Below, piece after piece: positions 1-11,344 of a DNA stretch of 64,000 nucleotides. The translations under genes and the position numbers were made by a program. The number at the start of each line of letters is the position of its first letter. Positions within the stretch are counted from its first letter, which is position 1. Below the pieces are notes generated by a model. That model was given only the letters and a program-made list of their open reading frames with translations, made no database searches and was not told the DNA's origin. The stretch lies in contig NW_020954570.1 of assembly GCF_900497805.2 (NCBI RefSeq), positions 9,394,586 through 9,458,585 on the forward strand. Reading direction: 5' to 3'. The DNA comes from Vombatus ursinus (lineage: Eukaryota; Chordata; Mammalia; Diprotodontia; Vombatidae).

Positions 1-149
1 AGAGTTAAGCTAACTTGAACTGATTCATAATTTTATGCACAAATTCTAAGAAGCTCAACTTTCATGGATTCACACAATAGTGGCATGGGGGAGCAGTGGT
101 TTCAATAGATTCAGGAGGATAAAGAGGAAGGAAAGGATGGAAAGTTTCA

Positions 150-490
150 AAATAACTAGGTTCTAGTTTTGACTCTTCTAATTAACTAATTTGTGTGACT
201 TTGTGTAAACATTTCACATTTCTAGGCTCTAGTTTCTTCAACTATATAATAAGCATGGGGCCTTACGCAAGACAATAACCTCCCTTCCACTTCTAATTGG
301 ATTCTTGACTCCAACCACTACTAGTTATATGAGCATAGGCAAGCCCCTTGAACTTTTTGAGTCTGTTTCTTCATCCAGCAAATAGAGAACATAGTACTTA
401 AAGTACCTACTGACATAATTATTGTAAGGAATAAATGAGATTATGTTTGCAAAGAGAATGATATAAATATTAGATATTATTGTGATGATT
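150..490 (+). repeat. Two adjacent MIR-type SINE fragments
   Basis: Two stretches in tandem resemble the MIR core in sense orientation. The first (about 150-295) has a 'gtgtgactttgtgtaaac' core and a 'ctctagtttcttcaactat' follow-on. The second (about 300-490) has 'agcataggcaagcccctt', then 'gtctgtttcttcatccagc', then 'aaggaataaatgagatta', in the MIR order. Both are heavily diverged. The call rests on recalled consensus, not alignment. Confidence 0.55.
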
Positions 491-1039
491 CTTCAAATAA
501 AATCTACCAATTTATTATATACCATCTTTATTGTTTTCTCATTTTTTGGTAGTATGTCTTCTTGTCTACCTAACCAAATAGGGATAGGGATAATGTCTTA
601 AGCTTCTTCTGTGCACCCACATCATGGCTATCATAATGTCAAGTATATGGTAGGAAACAATAAATGTATATGGACTAAGGATTCAAGCATTCACTAGTCC
701 GAGAAAGCAGAGGGGACTTTTATATATTTGGAGGAAGTTTCATAAAACTTCTGGAAGAATTTTAAGGATAAAATAATTCAAGATATGATTATTAGTATTT
801 CACTGTGTTCAGTGTGTATATTGTAGCTTCCAAGACTCAAGGCAGACAATTTAATTTTATACTTAGTGGCACAGTCTATAAAATATTTATATTCATATTC
901 TAAATAAGTATGCCTGAAGTAAATAAATAATTTACTATAAGGCTATAAATTATTTACCAAGTTTTTCTAAATATATACATTATTTGCATTCCACTGCATT
1001 TTTACTGAAAATAAAATAAGTGGACTGCTATTCTCCCAC
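491..1039. other. AT-rich DNA without a recognised feature
   Basis: No repeat family, long open frame or RNA gene is recognised here. The piece around 600-670 ends in 'aacaataaatgtata' and could be a worn L2 or MIR tail, but it is too short to call. The final 50 bases lead into a pyrimidine tract and AG that define the left edge of the possible exon starting at 1042. Confidence 0.4.
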
Positions 1040-1041
1040 AG

Positions 1042-1113
1042 ATACAAGAAGACAACAGAGGAGGAAAACAAAAGCAGTGGGAACAAATTCAAGAAATGCT
1101 AAAGGAGGGACAG
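1042..1113 (+). CDS. Possible 72-nt coding exon, gene unknown
   Basis: A 72-base segment is bounded on the left by a pyrimidine tract ending in AG ('ctattctcccacag', to 1041) and on the right by a reasonable donor (CAG then GTATCA from 1114). Its length is a multiple of three. Frame 1 is open and reads as a hydrophilic, helix-like peptide of 24 residues with Q, E and K enriched and a single W (…KQKQWEQIQEML…). A second frame is also open; the third has a stop. It lies in repeat-free sequence between MIR fragments and an L1. I do not recognise the gene. Chance pairing of AG and GT in intronic DNA is a real alternative, and the composition of the frame is the main argument for coding. Confidence 0.3.
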
Positions 1114-1690
1114 GTATCATTTGAGACTAGGGCCAATAAACATTACCAAAGCAGGAACATCTGGATCTTCATGGAGGAATTTAATTTTTTTTTATCTGAT
1201 ATCTTAACTATTTAGCCCCACAATGTAAACTCATTAGAATTCATTTTTAAATTATCATGTTTCTTCCAGAACCTTAAACAATATAGATGTCTTTTAGTGA
1301 AAAGGATCTCTATGACCTTTTTGGTTGAATTTACTTTTTCCTCCATTAAGTTATTTTGTACTGATTATTCAATCCCTTTCCTCCTTTTCTTTTTTCAGTA
1401 CTTGGTCCCTGTGGTTTGTTTGGCTTATAGTAATTTGATTGCTATTTCCTCCCAGACTCCCACAGACTTTCCCTGATCTCTTCCAATTATTACACACCAG
1501 CTTGTCTAAGTCTATGTTTCTCTGTCAATTTCTCTTATTCTGTCTCTACCGCCTAGCCTGAATAAGAGTGTGTTTATAGGATCCACCTTCCTCCTACCTA
1601 TTCAGTTCCAACAATATTCCACACCCATCCATTTACTATTTAGTTTGAGTAATATACATAAGTGGGACTTTTTTCTTTCTTTCTGTCTTT
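1114..1690. other. AT-rich DNA without a recognised feature
   Basis: No gene or clear repeat is seen. From about 1660 the sequence becomes T-rich ('ttctttctttctgtctttt'), which leads into the poly-A side of the minus-strand L1 that follows. Confidence 0.4.
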
Positions 1691-2744
1691 TTTTTTATAT
1701 ATTATGGTAATTTTTATTTATTTTTTTGTTTTCAACATTTACTTCCACAAGATTTTGAGTTCCAAATTTTCACCCCATCTCGCCCCTCTCCCCACCCCAA
1801 GATGGCATGCATTCTGAATACCCCTTCCCCTAGTCTGCCTTCCCTTCTATCTCTCCCCCACCTTATCTTGTCCCTTTCCCCTTCAATTTTCCTGTAGGGC
1901 AGGATGGATTTCTGTATCCCATTTCCTGTATTTCTTATTTCCCAGTTGCGTGTGAAAACATTTTTTTTAAACGTGTTTTTAAAACTTTGGGTTCCAAATT
2001 TTCTCCCTTCCTCCCTCCCCACCCACCCTCATTGATAAGGCAAGCAACTAAATATGGGTTATATATGTGCAGTTATGCAAAACGCTTACATAGTAGACAT
2101 GCCATAAAAAACTAACTCTATTTCCCTTAATCCTATCCCACCCCCCCATTTATTCTATTCTTTCTTTTGACCCTGACCCTCCTCAGAAGTACTTGCTTCT
2201 GATTACCTCCTTTCCCAATCTGCCTTTCTCTCTGTCATCCCCCTACTCCCTTGTCCCCTTCCCAACCCTCCATTTTCCTGTAGGGTAAGACAGATTTCCA
2301 TACCCAATTTGTGTGTGTATGTTATTCCCTCCTTAAGTCAAATTCTATGAGAATAAGATTCACTCTTTCCCTCTCACCTTCCCCCATTTCCCCTCCACTG
2401 TAAGAGCCTTTTCTTTTCTATTTTTTTTTTGGTGAGATAATTTACCCCCTTCTACCTCTCCCTTTCTCCTTCTCCTAGTATAATCCTCTCTCACCCTTTA
2501 ATTTTATTCTTCAGATATAACCTCTTCATTTTCAGCTTACCCTGTGCCTTCTATCTGTTTATCTATCTATCTATATCTATATATATGTACATATAATTTT
2601 TTCTCCTCCAACTACCCTAATACTGACAAAGATCTCATGAGTTACAAATATCATCTTTCCATGCAGGAATGTAAACAGTTCAACCATAATAAGTCTCTTA
2701 TGATTTTCTCTTTCCTGTTTACCTCTTCATGTTCCACTTGAGTC

Positions 2745-3796
2745 TTATATTTGAAAATCAAATTTTCTATTCAGCTCTGGTCTTTTCATCAAGAATGCTT
2801 GAAAGCCCTCTATTTCACTGAATGACCATTTTTTCCCTGCAGGATTATACTCAGTTTTGCTGGGTAGGTGATTCTTGGTTGTAATCCTATCTCCTTTGCC
2901 CTCCGGAATATTATATTCCATGCTCTGTGGTCCCTTAATGTAGAAGCAACTAAATCTTGTGTTATCCTGATTGTGTTTCCACAATACTTGAATTGTTTCT
3001 TTCTGGCTGCTTGTAATATTTTCTCCTTGACCTGGGAACTCTGGAATTTGGCTACAATATTCCTAGGAGTTTTCCTTTGTGTATCTCTTTCAGGTGGTGA
3101 TCAGTGGATTCTTTCAACTTCTATTTTGCCCTCTGGTTCTAAAATAGCAGGGCAGTTTTCCTTGATCATTTCTTGAAAGATGATGTCTAGGCTCTTTTTT
3201 TGATCATGGTTTTCAGACAGTCCAATAATTTTTAAATTCTCTCTTCTGGATCTATTTTCCAGGTCAGTTGTTTTTCCAATGAGATATTTCACATTGTTTT
3301 CTAATTTTTTATTCTTTCAGATTTGTTTTACGGTGTCTCGATTTCTCATAAAGTCACTAGCTTCCAATTGCTGTATTCTAATTTTTAAGGAAGTATTTTC
3401 TTCAGTAATCTTTTGGACTTCCTTTTCCATTTGTCCAATTTTGCTTGTTAGGGTATTCTTCTCCTCATTGACTTTTTGGACCTCTTTTGCCATTTGGGTT
3501 AGGCTATTTTTTAAGGTGTTATTTTCTTCAGTATTTTTTTGGGTCTCCTTTAGCAAGCTGTTGACTTGTTTTTCATGATTTTCTTGCAAAACTCTCAATT
3601 TTTCCTCTACTTCTCTTACTTACTTCTCAAAATCTCTTTTGAGCTCTTCCAAGGCCTGGGACTGATTCATATTCTTCTTGGAGGCTTTGGATTTAGGAGC
3701 TTTGGCTTCATTGTCTTCTTCTGGTTGTATGTTTTGATCTTCTTTGTCACCAAAGTAAGATAATATAGTCTGACTCTTTTTGCACTGCTTACTCAT
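2745..3796 (-). pseudogene. L1 ORF1 remnant of copy A
   Basis: This encodes the L1 RNA-binding chaperone, about 350 codons, which is the normal ORF1p length. The start is taken as the ATG at 3796, reading MSKQCKKSQ. A short charged N-terminus is followed by a long coiled coil (about 3598-3317, repeated Q/K/E heptads such as KEVQKVNEEKNTL), then the RRM-like segment (RRENLKIIGL, about 3250), the conserved IFQEMIKENCP block (about 3180), and the C-terminal domain with NHLPSKTEYNPAGKKW and a closing RPELNRKFDFQI before a stop at 2745. The frame is interrupted by an in-frame stop after the first 59 codons and by frame changes near 3300 and near 3000-3100. Within the family, ORF1p binds L1 RNA as a trimer. 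This copy cannot make it. Confidence 0.85.
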
Positions 3797-4565
3797 GATC
3801 CCAGCCAATTACTTGAGTTTTAAACTCTTTGTTAAGGTAAAAGTCTGTTTCCAATGTGGAGAATGTACTGTCCCAAGCTTCAGGGGTTTGTATGGCTGTT
3901 TTCAGAGATACTTCTAGGACCTGAAAATTTTCAGTTCTTCCAAGGTGCTATGATAAGGGGTGAGGTGTTTCCTCTCCACCGTCACAACAAGCTCCACCAC
4001 ACTAGCGATTCTCCTTGCCCCAGGACCACACCTCAGAACTATGACCCAGATCCAAGCAGAGGTAATGCAAGAGATTCCTGCCTCAGCACTGGCAAAGAGA
4101 TCCTTGCAATCACCCTCTGATCAACTACTGGATCCCCCCTCAGTCTGTGGGCTGAAAGCTCAGGAAACAGCCGTGGCCCCAGGGGTGGCTGAGACCTAGC
4201 TCCTTCTCTCACTGCAGTCACAGACTTTTCCCACTGACCTTCTAAGTTGTCTTTGGTGTTCATGGGTTAAGAAGTCTGGAAACCGCCACAGCTGCCTGTG
4301 ATTCAGTCCTCTGAGGCCTGCTCCAGGTTCGCTGCAGCCTGCGTGTCCACGCCAAACTGCACTCCTCTCCCTGCCTGGCATGATATACCTTTCAGATCAA
4401 CCATCCAAGTTGTGTTTGGCTGGAAATTTGTTTCACTCTGTCTTTTTGTGGGTTCTGCTGCTTCAGAATTTGTTCAGAGCCATTTTTTATAGGTACTTGG
4501 AGGGGTTTGGGGGGAGAGCTAAAACAAGTCACTGTGTTCCCTCCGCCATCTTGGCTCCACCCCCA
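3797..4565 (-). promoter_or_regulatory. L1 5' UTR/promoter with YY1-like box, copy A
   Basis: A GC-rich block, unlike the AT-rich surroundings, lies directly upstream of ORF1. On the minus strand its first bases contain CCAAGATGGC (4545-4554 in complement), the same kind of YY1-binding box placed near the start of the human L1 5' UTR. By analogy it would have been the internal RNA polymerase II promoter. Activity is inferred, not shown. Confidence 0.65.
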
Positions 4566-4576
4566 TCCCATTCTTT

Positions 4577-4601
4577 ACACACACACACACACACACACAC
4601 T
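4577..4601. repeat. (CA)n microsatellite
   Basis: About twelve uninterrupted AC units directly follow the 5' end of L1 copy A. Confidence 0.95.
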
Positions 4602-4804
4602 GACTTTTTTCTAAGAAGTGTTAATTTATCTCACCTTTTTTTAAAAAACTCCTTTCCCCTTCCAGGCTGCCATGGAATCAAATCACCCATTCATGGACTT
4701 TGTATTTAAAGATTAATTTTTTTTTCATTCTTTGTAAAATACTCACACCAAGTGATATTCTGGAAGACAAAAACCTCTTCTATCCAGTCCACATATTTGT
4801 TCAA

Positions 4805-4925
4805 TTTCTCATCCCATCTTCCTTCCTGTCTTCCTTCTTTTCCCGCCTTCCTTTCCTTCCTTTTCCCTCTGCTTCCTTTCCCTCCTTTTCTCTTTTTCTC
4901 TTCTCTTCTCATTTCTTTCCTTCAA
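4805..4925. repeat. CT-rich low-complexity tract
   Basis: Pyrimidine-rich sequence made of CCTT, TTCC and CTTTTC units. Open frames here are composition artefacts. Confidence 0.85.
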
Positions 4926-4991
4926 GGAAGCTCAAAGGTAACATGGTATGGTGGCAAGTGTTTTATATCTTGCATTAAGGGACCTAGTTCT

Positions 4992-5136
4992 CTTTTTTTA
5001 GGCAATTGGGGTTAAGTGACTTGCCTAGGGTCACACAGCTAGTAAGTGTCAAGTGTTTGGTCTGAGGCTGGATTTGAACTTTGATCCTCCTGACTTCAGG
5101 GCCTGTGCTCTATACACTGCACCACCTAGCTATCCC
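4992..5136 (-). mobile_element. Short tRNA-derived SINE (WSINE1-like) with TSD
   Basis: The minus strand reads 'gctaggtggtgcagtgtata', then a GTTCAAATCCAGCC B-box-like stretch, then 'gtgtgaccctaggcaagt' and a short A-tail. It is flanked by a perfect 14-bp direct repeat, 'agggacctagttct', at 4978-4991 and 5137-5150. Perfect flanks and an intact head point to L1-type retrotransposition that is younger than most of the window. Confidence 0.92.
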
Positions 5137-5150
5137 AGGGACCTAGTTCT

Positions 5151-5640
5151 TTAACAAGATCTTTCATTCATTCTCTGTCTATACTAATGACAGTATATCC
5201 TTCCTCTGGATCAAAATCCACTTGGACAACTACCCTGCATGCTAGATGCCCCTAGGCATACAAATAAGTCTACCCCATGTGATAGGAGAGATTTCTAAGA
5301 AAAAAAATAGCCCTTGTTTGGAGGAGATCTCTTGAACCTATTCCCACTGAATAAAAGCCCTATCACATACAGAAAGACAGACATATAGACAAACACACAC
5401 ACACCATCTCCATGGGAACATGTTGAATACAACCCCCCGCCCACTCCCTAAGAACTCTCTTTTCCTGGATCAGCCACAACTCCATTTTACCTCTATTGGT
5501 CCTATCCACTGATGATTTTTCCTTAGCCTCCAAAGTTTGGCATTGAGTTCACAAGCTTATGAAATATACTCTTTAATTCTCCAGCATGAAACCACACTTT
5601 TAACATCCCTTTAATACATTTTTACAACTGTAGTCTTAAT
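5151..5640. other. Sequence without a recognised feature
   Basis: Unremarkable DNA with a short AC run near 5393-5403. I recognise no family. Confidence 0.4.
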
Positions 5641-5649
5641 TGTAACCCA

Positions 5650-6355
5650 CAGATTTTTTCACTAAAATATTTTATTTTTTCCAATTACATGTAAAAACAA
5701 TTTTTAACATTCAACTTTTAAAGTTTTGTGTTTCAAATTCTCTTTCTCCCTTGCTTCTCCTCCCCCTTCACTGAGAAGGCAAGCAATTTGATATCAGTTA
5801 TACATGTGCAGTCATGCAAAACATAATTCCATATTAGTCATGTTTTAAAAGAAAACACAGACTAAAAAAAATAAAGAAAGTGAAAAAGAATACTTTGATC
5901 TGAATTCAGACTATCAGTTTTTTCTCTCAAGGTGGATAACATTTTTCATTATAAGTCCTTCAGCATTGTTTGGGTCATTCTATTGCTAAGTCATTGATAG
6001 CTGATCATCATACAATATTGATGCTACTTTGTACACTGTTCTGGCTCTGCTCACTTTACTTTGCATGAGTTCATGAAAGTCTTTCCAAGTTTTTCTGAAA
6101 TCCTCCTGTTCACCATTTCTTGTAGAACAATAGAGTTCCATCACATTCCTATATCATAACTTGTTAAGCCATTCCTCTATTGATGAGCACCCTCTCAATT
6201 TCCAATTCTTTATCACCACAAAAAGAGTTGCTAAAATATTTTTGTACAAGTTTTTTTCCTTTCTTTGATCTCGTTGGAATACAATCCTAGTAGTGGTATT
6301 GCTGTATTAGAGTATGCACAGTTTGATTGCCCTTTCAGTATAGTTCCAAACCAGA
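5650..6355 (-). mobile_element. L1 3' end fragment (minus)
   Basis: The sequence is the complement of the L1 ORF2 C-terminus plus 3' UTR. It holds the terminal 'ccaattacatgtaaaaaca', then 'ggcaagcaatttgatatcag', 'ttacatgtgcagtcatgc'-type tail blocks, then 'tagtagtggtattgctgt' from the end of ORF2. It stops abruptly at about 6355, where a plus-strand copy begins. Confidence 0.9.
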
Positions 6356-6722
6356 ACCATGGGAATGATGATCCACTATGAATGATTTAGCTATTCCCAG
6401 CAATACAATGATCCAAGACAATTCCAAATGTCTCATGAGAAAAATTGCTATTCACATCCAGAAAATGAATTGATAGAGTCTAAATACAGATCAAAACATA
6501 CTATTTTCACTTTCTTTACTTTTTTCATTTTTTTTCCTTTAATCTGTTTCTTCTTTCATAACATGACTAACATGGAACTGTGTTTTAGATGGTAGCACAT
6601 ATATAACTTACATCAAAATGCTTACCATATTAGGGAAAAGAGAAAATCTGGAGCTCAAAATTTTTAATTGAATGTTAACATTTGTCTTTAATTTGAAAAA
6701 AATTTAAAAAACTTTTAAAAAA
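6355..6722 (+). mobile_element. L1 3' UTR fragment (plus)
   Basis: Sense-strand L1 3' UTR: 'caatgatccaagacaattcc', 'cacatccagaaaatgaattg', 'ttctttcataacatgactaa', and an end of 'ggagctcaaaattt' followed by an A-rich tail. It overlaps in consensus position with the inverted fragment immediately to its left, so the two are separate 3' ends rather than two halves of one insertion. Confidence 0.88.
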
Positions 6723-8878
6723 GGAATAGGAGGATAAGGGGAGAGGATAAAGGAGGTATTCTTAGAAGGGGTACAAATTAAGGAGGCATTGGTTAGAAGT
6801 CAATTAGATGTTTGAGAGGGGATATGGTAAAAAGATAGGGAAAGAGGATAAACAGTGATGAAAAATTTAATAGAGGGAAATGCACAACTAGTAATTATAA
6901 CTGAATGTGAATGGGATGAACTCATTCATAAAAATGGAAATGGATAGCAGAATGGATTAAAAACAGAATCTGACAATATTTTGTCTACAAGAAACATTTA
7001 AATATGAGAGATACACATAGCATAAAAATAAAGGGCTGGAGTAGAATTTATTATGCTTCAGCTGATGTAAAAAATCAGGGGTAGTAATCATGATCTCAGA
7101 TGAATTTAAAACTCAAATAGTCTTGAGTAAGAGATGAACAGGAAAACTACATTAAGCTAACAGATTCCATAGATAATGAAGTAATATCAATACTAAACCT
7201 ATATGCACCAAATGCTACAGCTTCCAAACTTTCAAAGAAAAACCTAAATGAGTTACAGATGGAAATAGTTAGCAAAACTACAATAACGAGACAATCTTCC
7301 CCTCTCAGAGCTAGATAAATCTAATCAAAGAATAAAGAAGAAAGAAGTCAAGGAGATGAATAGATTCTTAGATAAGCTGGGTATGATAGATATCTGGAGA
7401 GAACTGAATAATAATAGAAAGGAATACACTTTTTCTCATCAGTACATCATACCTTTACAAAAACTGACCACATATTAGGGTATAAAAATTTTATAGCTAA
7501 ATGCAGAAAGGCAGAAATATTAAATACATCCTTTTTAGATCATAATGCAATAAAATTATATTTAATAAGGGACCTTGGAAACACAGATTAAAAATTAATT
7601 GGAAACTAAATAACCTAATTTTAAAGAATTAGTAGGTTAAAGAATGCCATAGAAACAACAAATAATTTTATTAAGGAGAATTATAATAAAATAATATATC
7701 AAATCCTATGGGAATGCAGCAAAAGCAGTAATCAGAAGACAATTTATATCTCTAAATGCTTACAATCATCAATAAAACAGAGAAGGAGCAGACAGTTGAA
7801 TTTGGTTTGCAATTAAAAAAACTCAAAAAGAAACAAATTTAAAATGCCCAATTAAACACCAAATTGAAAATCCTAAAAATTAAAGGCATGATTAATAAAA
7901 TTTAACGTAAGAAAACCATTGAATTAATAAACAAAACTAGAAGTTGATTTTATGAAAAAAACTAATGAAACAGATAAACCATTGGTTGATATGACCCAAA
8001 GAAGACAGAAGAAAACCAAATTACTAGTATCAAAAAAAAGGATGAATCACTAATGAAGATGAAATCAAAGCAATTATTAGGAGTTATTTTGCCCAATTAT
8101 ATGCCAATAAATTTAACAACTTAAGTAAAATGTTAAAATATTTACACAAACACAAACTGCCTAGATTAGCTGAAGAGGAAATATAATATCTATGTAAACT
8201 TATTTTAGAAAAAAAAAATGAACAGGCAGTAAATAAGCTTCTTAAGGAAAAAACATCAGGAGCAGATGATTTGCAAGTGAATTCTACCAAACATTTAAAA
8301 AGAACTAATTCCAATATTAAATAAATTATTTTGAATAATAGGCAAAAGAGTCCTACAAAACTTTTATGAAACAAATACAAAAAGAAAAACAGAAAGAAAA
8401 CTATAGACCAACTTCATTAATGAACATGGATGCAAGAATTCTAAATAAAATACTAGCTAGGAGACTATAACAATCTATCACAAAGATTAGACATGGTGAC
8501 CATATGGGATTTACACCAGGAATTCAGGGATGGTTTAACATACAGAAAACTATTAACATAATTGGTTATATCAATAATAAACACAATAGAATATATGATT
8601 TTATCAATTGATAAAGAAAAGCTTTTTGGCAAAATACAACATTCATTCCTATTAAAAACACTCAAAAGCTTAGGCAAAAATGGATTTTCCTTTAAAATGA
8701 TAAGAAGCATCTAGCTAAAATCATCAGCAATAATTATTTGTAATAGTGATAAACTAGAAGCCTTCCCAATAAGGTCAGTGGTGAAACAAGGATACAAGTG
8801 GGATCTTATCACCAGTATCATTCAATATTGTATTGGAAATGACAATAATAGAAGAAAAAAATAATTGAAGCAATCAGA

Positions 8879-9088
8879 ATGGGCAATGATGTAATAAAAC
8901 TATCTCTCTTTGTAGATAATATGATGATATACTTGGAAAATCCTAGGGATTCAACTAAAAAGTTGGCTGAAACAATTAATTTTAGCAAAGTAACAGGATA
9001 TAAAATAAGCCCACTTAAATCATCAGCATTTCTATATATCACCAACAAAACCATGCAAGAGGAGATAGTTGAGAATTACCCCATTTAA
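8879..9088 (+). pseudogene. L1 ORF2 reverse-transcriptase fragment
   Basis: A 69-codon open piece of the RT palm: LSLFVDNMMIYLENPRDS, then KKLAETINFSKVTGYKISP. The catalytic box expected as FADDM is FVDNM, so the second catalytic aspartate is lost in addition to the frame breaks on both sides. Confidence 0.8.
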
Positions 9089-9772
9089 AATAACCGTAGA
9101 TAGCATAAAATATCTGGGAGTACATCTTCCAAGGCAAACCCAGGAACTACATGAATACAATTATAAAACACTTTTTATACAAATAAAGTCAGATTTAATA
9201 ATTGGAGAAATGTTGTTCATGGGTAGGCAGAGCCAATATAATAAAAATGATAGTTCCTCCTAATCTACTCGTTCAATGCCATCCCAATTCAACAACCATT
9301 CTACTGAGCTAGAAAAAACGATGACAAAATTCATTTGGAAGAACAAAAGCCCTAGAATAACAAAGGAATTAATGAAAAAATGTAAAAGAAGGCATTTTAG
9401 CAGTACTAGATCTTAAACTATATTATACATCAGTAATTACCAAAACTATCTAGTACTGGCTAAGAAATAGAAAGTGGGTCAGTGGAACAGAGTAGACATA
9501 TGATACACAGTAGTAAATGGCTACAGTAATCATGTTTTTTGACAAATGTAAAGATTTAAGCTTTTAGGATAAAAATACAATATTTGGGGAAAAGTTGATG
9601 GAAAAATTAGAAACCACTGTGGCAGAAATTGGACACAGGCCAATATCTTATACTATTTACCAAGATAAAGTCACAATGGATACATGATTGAGCTATAAAG
9701 AGAAATATTACAAGAAAATTTGAAGAACATGGAATATATTACCTATCAGACTCATGGATAGGCAAATGATTT

Positions 9773-10150
9773 GTGAATAAACAAGAAATAGAGAGCAGCA
9801 TGAGATATAAAATGGATAATTTTGATTACATTAAATTTAAAAGTTTTTATACAAATAAGACAAATGTAACCAAGATCAGAAGGAAAGCAGAAAATTGCGA
9901 AAAATATTTAAAGACAGATAAAGGCCTCATATCTCAAATACATAAAGAACTTTCTAAAAGCTATAAGAATATGAGTCATTCTCCAGTTGATAAATGGTCA
10001 CAGGATATGAACAGGCAGTTTTTTGATGAAGAAATCCAAATAATTTATAGTCATATAAAATGTTCTAAATCGTTATTGATTAGAGAAATGCAAGTTAAAA
10101 CAACTTTGAGATATCATTTCATACCTATCAGATTGGCTAAAATGATATAG
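9773..10150 (+). pseudogene. L1 ORF2 C-terminal fragment
   Basis: A 125-codon open stretch of the region after the RT domain: IRRKAENCEK, GLISQIHKELSKSYKN, SPVDKWSQDMNRQF. The same block recurs at 20544-20849 and 26032-26346 and in antisense in several other L1 copies of this window, which makes the identification firm. It is inactive. Confidence 0.85.
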
Positions 10151-10345
10151 GGTGAAAATGACAAATATTGAAGGGGATATGGAAAAATTGGAACATTAGT
10201 ACACAGGTGGTGGAATTGTGAACTGATGCAACCATTTTGGAGAGCAATCTGGAATTATGCCCCAAAGGATACATGTATATACTTTGATCCAGCAATACCA
10301 CTATTAGGTCTGTTTCCCAAGGCAATTAGGGAAAAAGGAATCAAA

Positions 10346-10669
10346 AGGAACCTCTCTAGTTGCCATACCTCTAAAGGTTTTCAATAGTTTCAGTTCATGT
10401 TCTGAGTATTAATTAGGTGTTTTGCTATAACAGATTGTCAGTTTGGGAATTATTTTTATTGTAGATCATAATTTCCTTTGTGCTTCAGTGAAACTAATTT
10501 TGTTTCATCGTGGGCTAAAATGATCTTTGAAATGCTTGATTTCCTCACACCAACATCTGCTTCAATAGGTCTAACAATCATTGAAATTTGAACTATAAGA
10601 GCTACAACTTTTATATATTTACTTGTAGTAATATTTGTTCCTTGAAACCATAGAACTAGGAACACTATC
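10346..10669. other. Sequence without a recognised feature
   Basis: A roughly 320-bp stretch between the broken 3' side of an L1 and an L2 tail. No family or convincing frame is seen. Confidence 0.4.
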
Positions 10670-10800
10670 AATCAATATTAATCAATCAATAAATTTATTT
10701 AAGTGCTTACTATGTGCCAGGCACTGTGCTAAGCACTGGTCAGCAAAACACAACAAAAGACAGCATGAATCAAATGTGTGTGGCAGATAATCTAGCACTC
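10670..10800 (-). mobile_element. L2 3' end fragment
   Basis: 'aagtgcttactatgtgccag' followed by 'gcactgtgctaagcactgg' is the complement of the L2 LINE 3' end. Confidence 0.8.
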
Positions 10801-11160
10801 AACTGACAGAAAAATAACTAAAAGTGAGGAAACCAGCTAAATTGTTTTATCTGGTCAAGGTAAGATATTCTGAGTCAGCATAGTATCAGGAAAAAAGGAC
10901 ACACATGACAATTGTTTTTATAAAATATAACCATATCAAAATTATTGCTTGTTCTAAGTTATTCATAAGCCACTGTAGATTTTAAATTCACTGCATTACA
11001 CTTCTACTCTTCTCTCCTAAACAATCTTCTATACTTTGCCACCTTCAAAATACTTATTTACTAATGGTTGTTTTAGTATAAGACATATTAATTCAACTTA
11101 TACTCTTTTCCTCCTCCTGATTCTTTTAACTCTCTGATCTTCTTTGCCTTACTAGTTAAA

Positions 11161-11278
11161 GGATGGATGGGTGGATAGATAGATGGATAGATAGATAGAT
11201 AGATAGATAGATAGAATGATAGAAAGATAGAATGATAGAATGAATGATAAATAAAATGATAGACAGACATATAGATAG
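11161..11278. repeat. (GATA)n/(GATG)n microsatellite
   Basis: About 115 bp of GATA units with interspersed GATG, GAAA and GAAT variants. Confidence 0.95.
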
Positions 11279-11344
11279 AAGACAGAGAGACAGGAAGTTC
11301 CTCACTGGGACCTGCTCACATCAATGAAATCACAGATTCAGTTA

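Larger units (their letters stand above)
1690..4565 (-). mobile_element. L1 lacking ORF2 (HAL1-like), copy A, with 5' end
   Basis: Read on the minus strand the order is: 5' UTR (about 4565-3797) beginning 'ggagccaagatggcggag', ORF1 (3796-2745), a purine-rich spacer with a tetranucleotide tract (about 2740-2120), then L1-type 3' tail sequence ('tttggaactcaaaatctt' on the minus strand, near 1770). No endonuclease, reverse transcriptase or ORF2 C-terminus lies between ORF1 and the tail, so it has the architecture of half-L1 (HAL1) elements known from mammals including opossum. The 3' region appears duplicated in tandem (see findings). I could not find a target-site duplication. Several breaks in ORF1 show it is inactive. 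Confidence 0.85.
6722..10345 (+). mobile_element. L1 with most of ORF2, 5'- and 3'-truncated
   Basis: It starts in the purine-rich spacer between ORF1 and ORF2 (6722-6890) and runs through nearly all of ORF2. Endonuclease: 'gaatgtgaatgggatgaact' at 6905, and 'gggctggagtagaatttatt' with 'gtaatcatgatctcagatga' near 7030-7105. Reverse transcriptase: 'caatctatcacaaagatt' through 'ctctttgtagataatatg' near 8910-8930, where the catalytic FADD has become FVDN. C-terminus: about 9770-10330. It ends at about 10345 without a 3' UTR. Many stops and frame changes make it an old, dead copy. It is the only L1 here whose ORF2 keeps both the endonuclease and the reverse-transcriptase regions. Confidence 0.9.

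Noticed and set aside
6300-6400. Twin priming as explanation for the inverted L1 joint at 6355, and likewise at 19060
   Set aside because: Both arms contain 3' UTR sequence. Twin priming yields one 3' end and a non-overlapping inverted 5' piece.
11088-11270. 60-codon frame rich in S, Y and I
   Set aside because: It is translated from the (GATA)n microsatellite.
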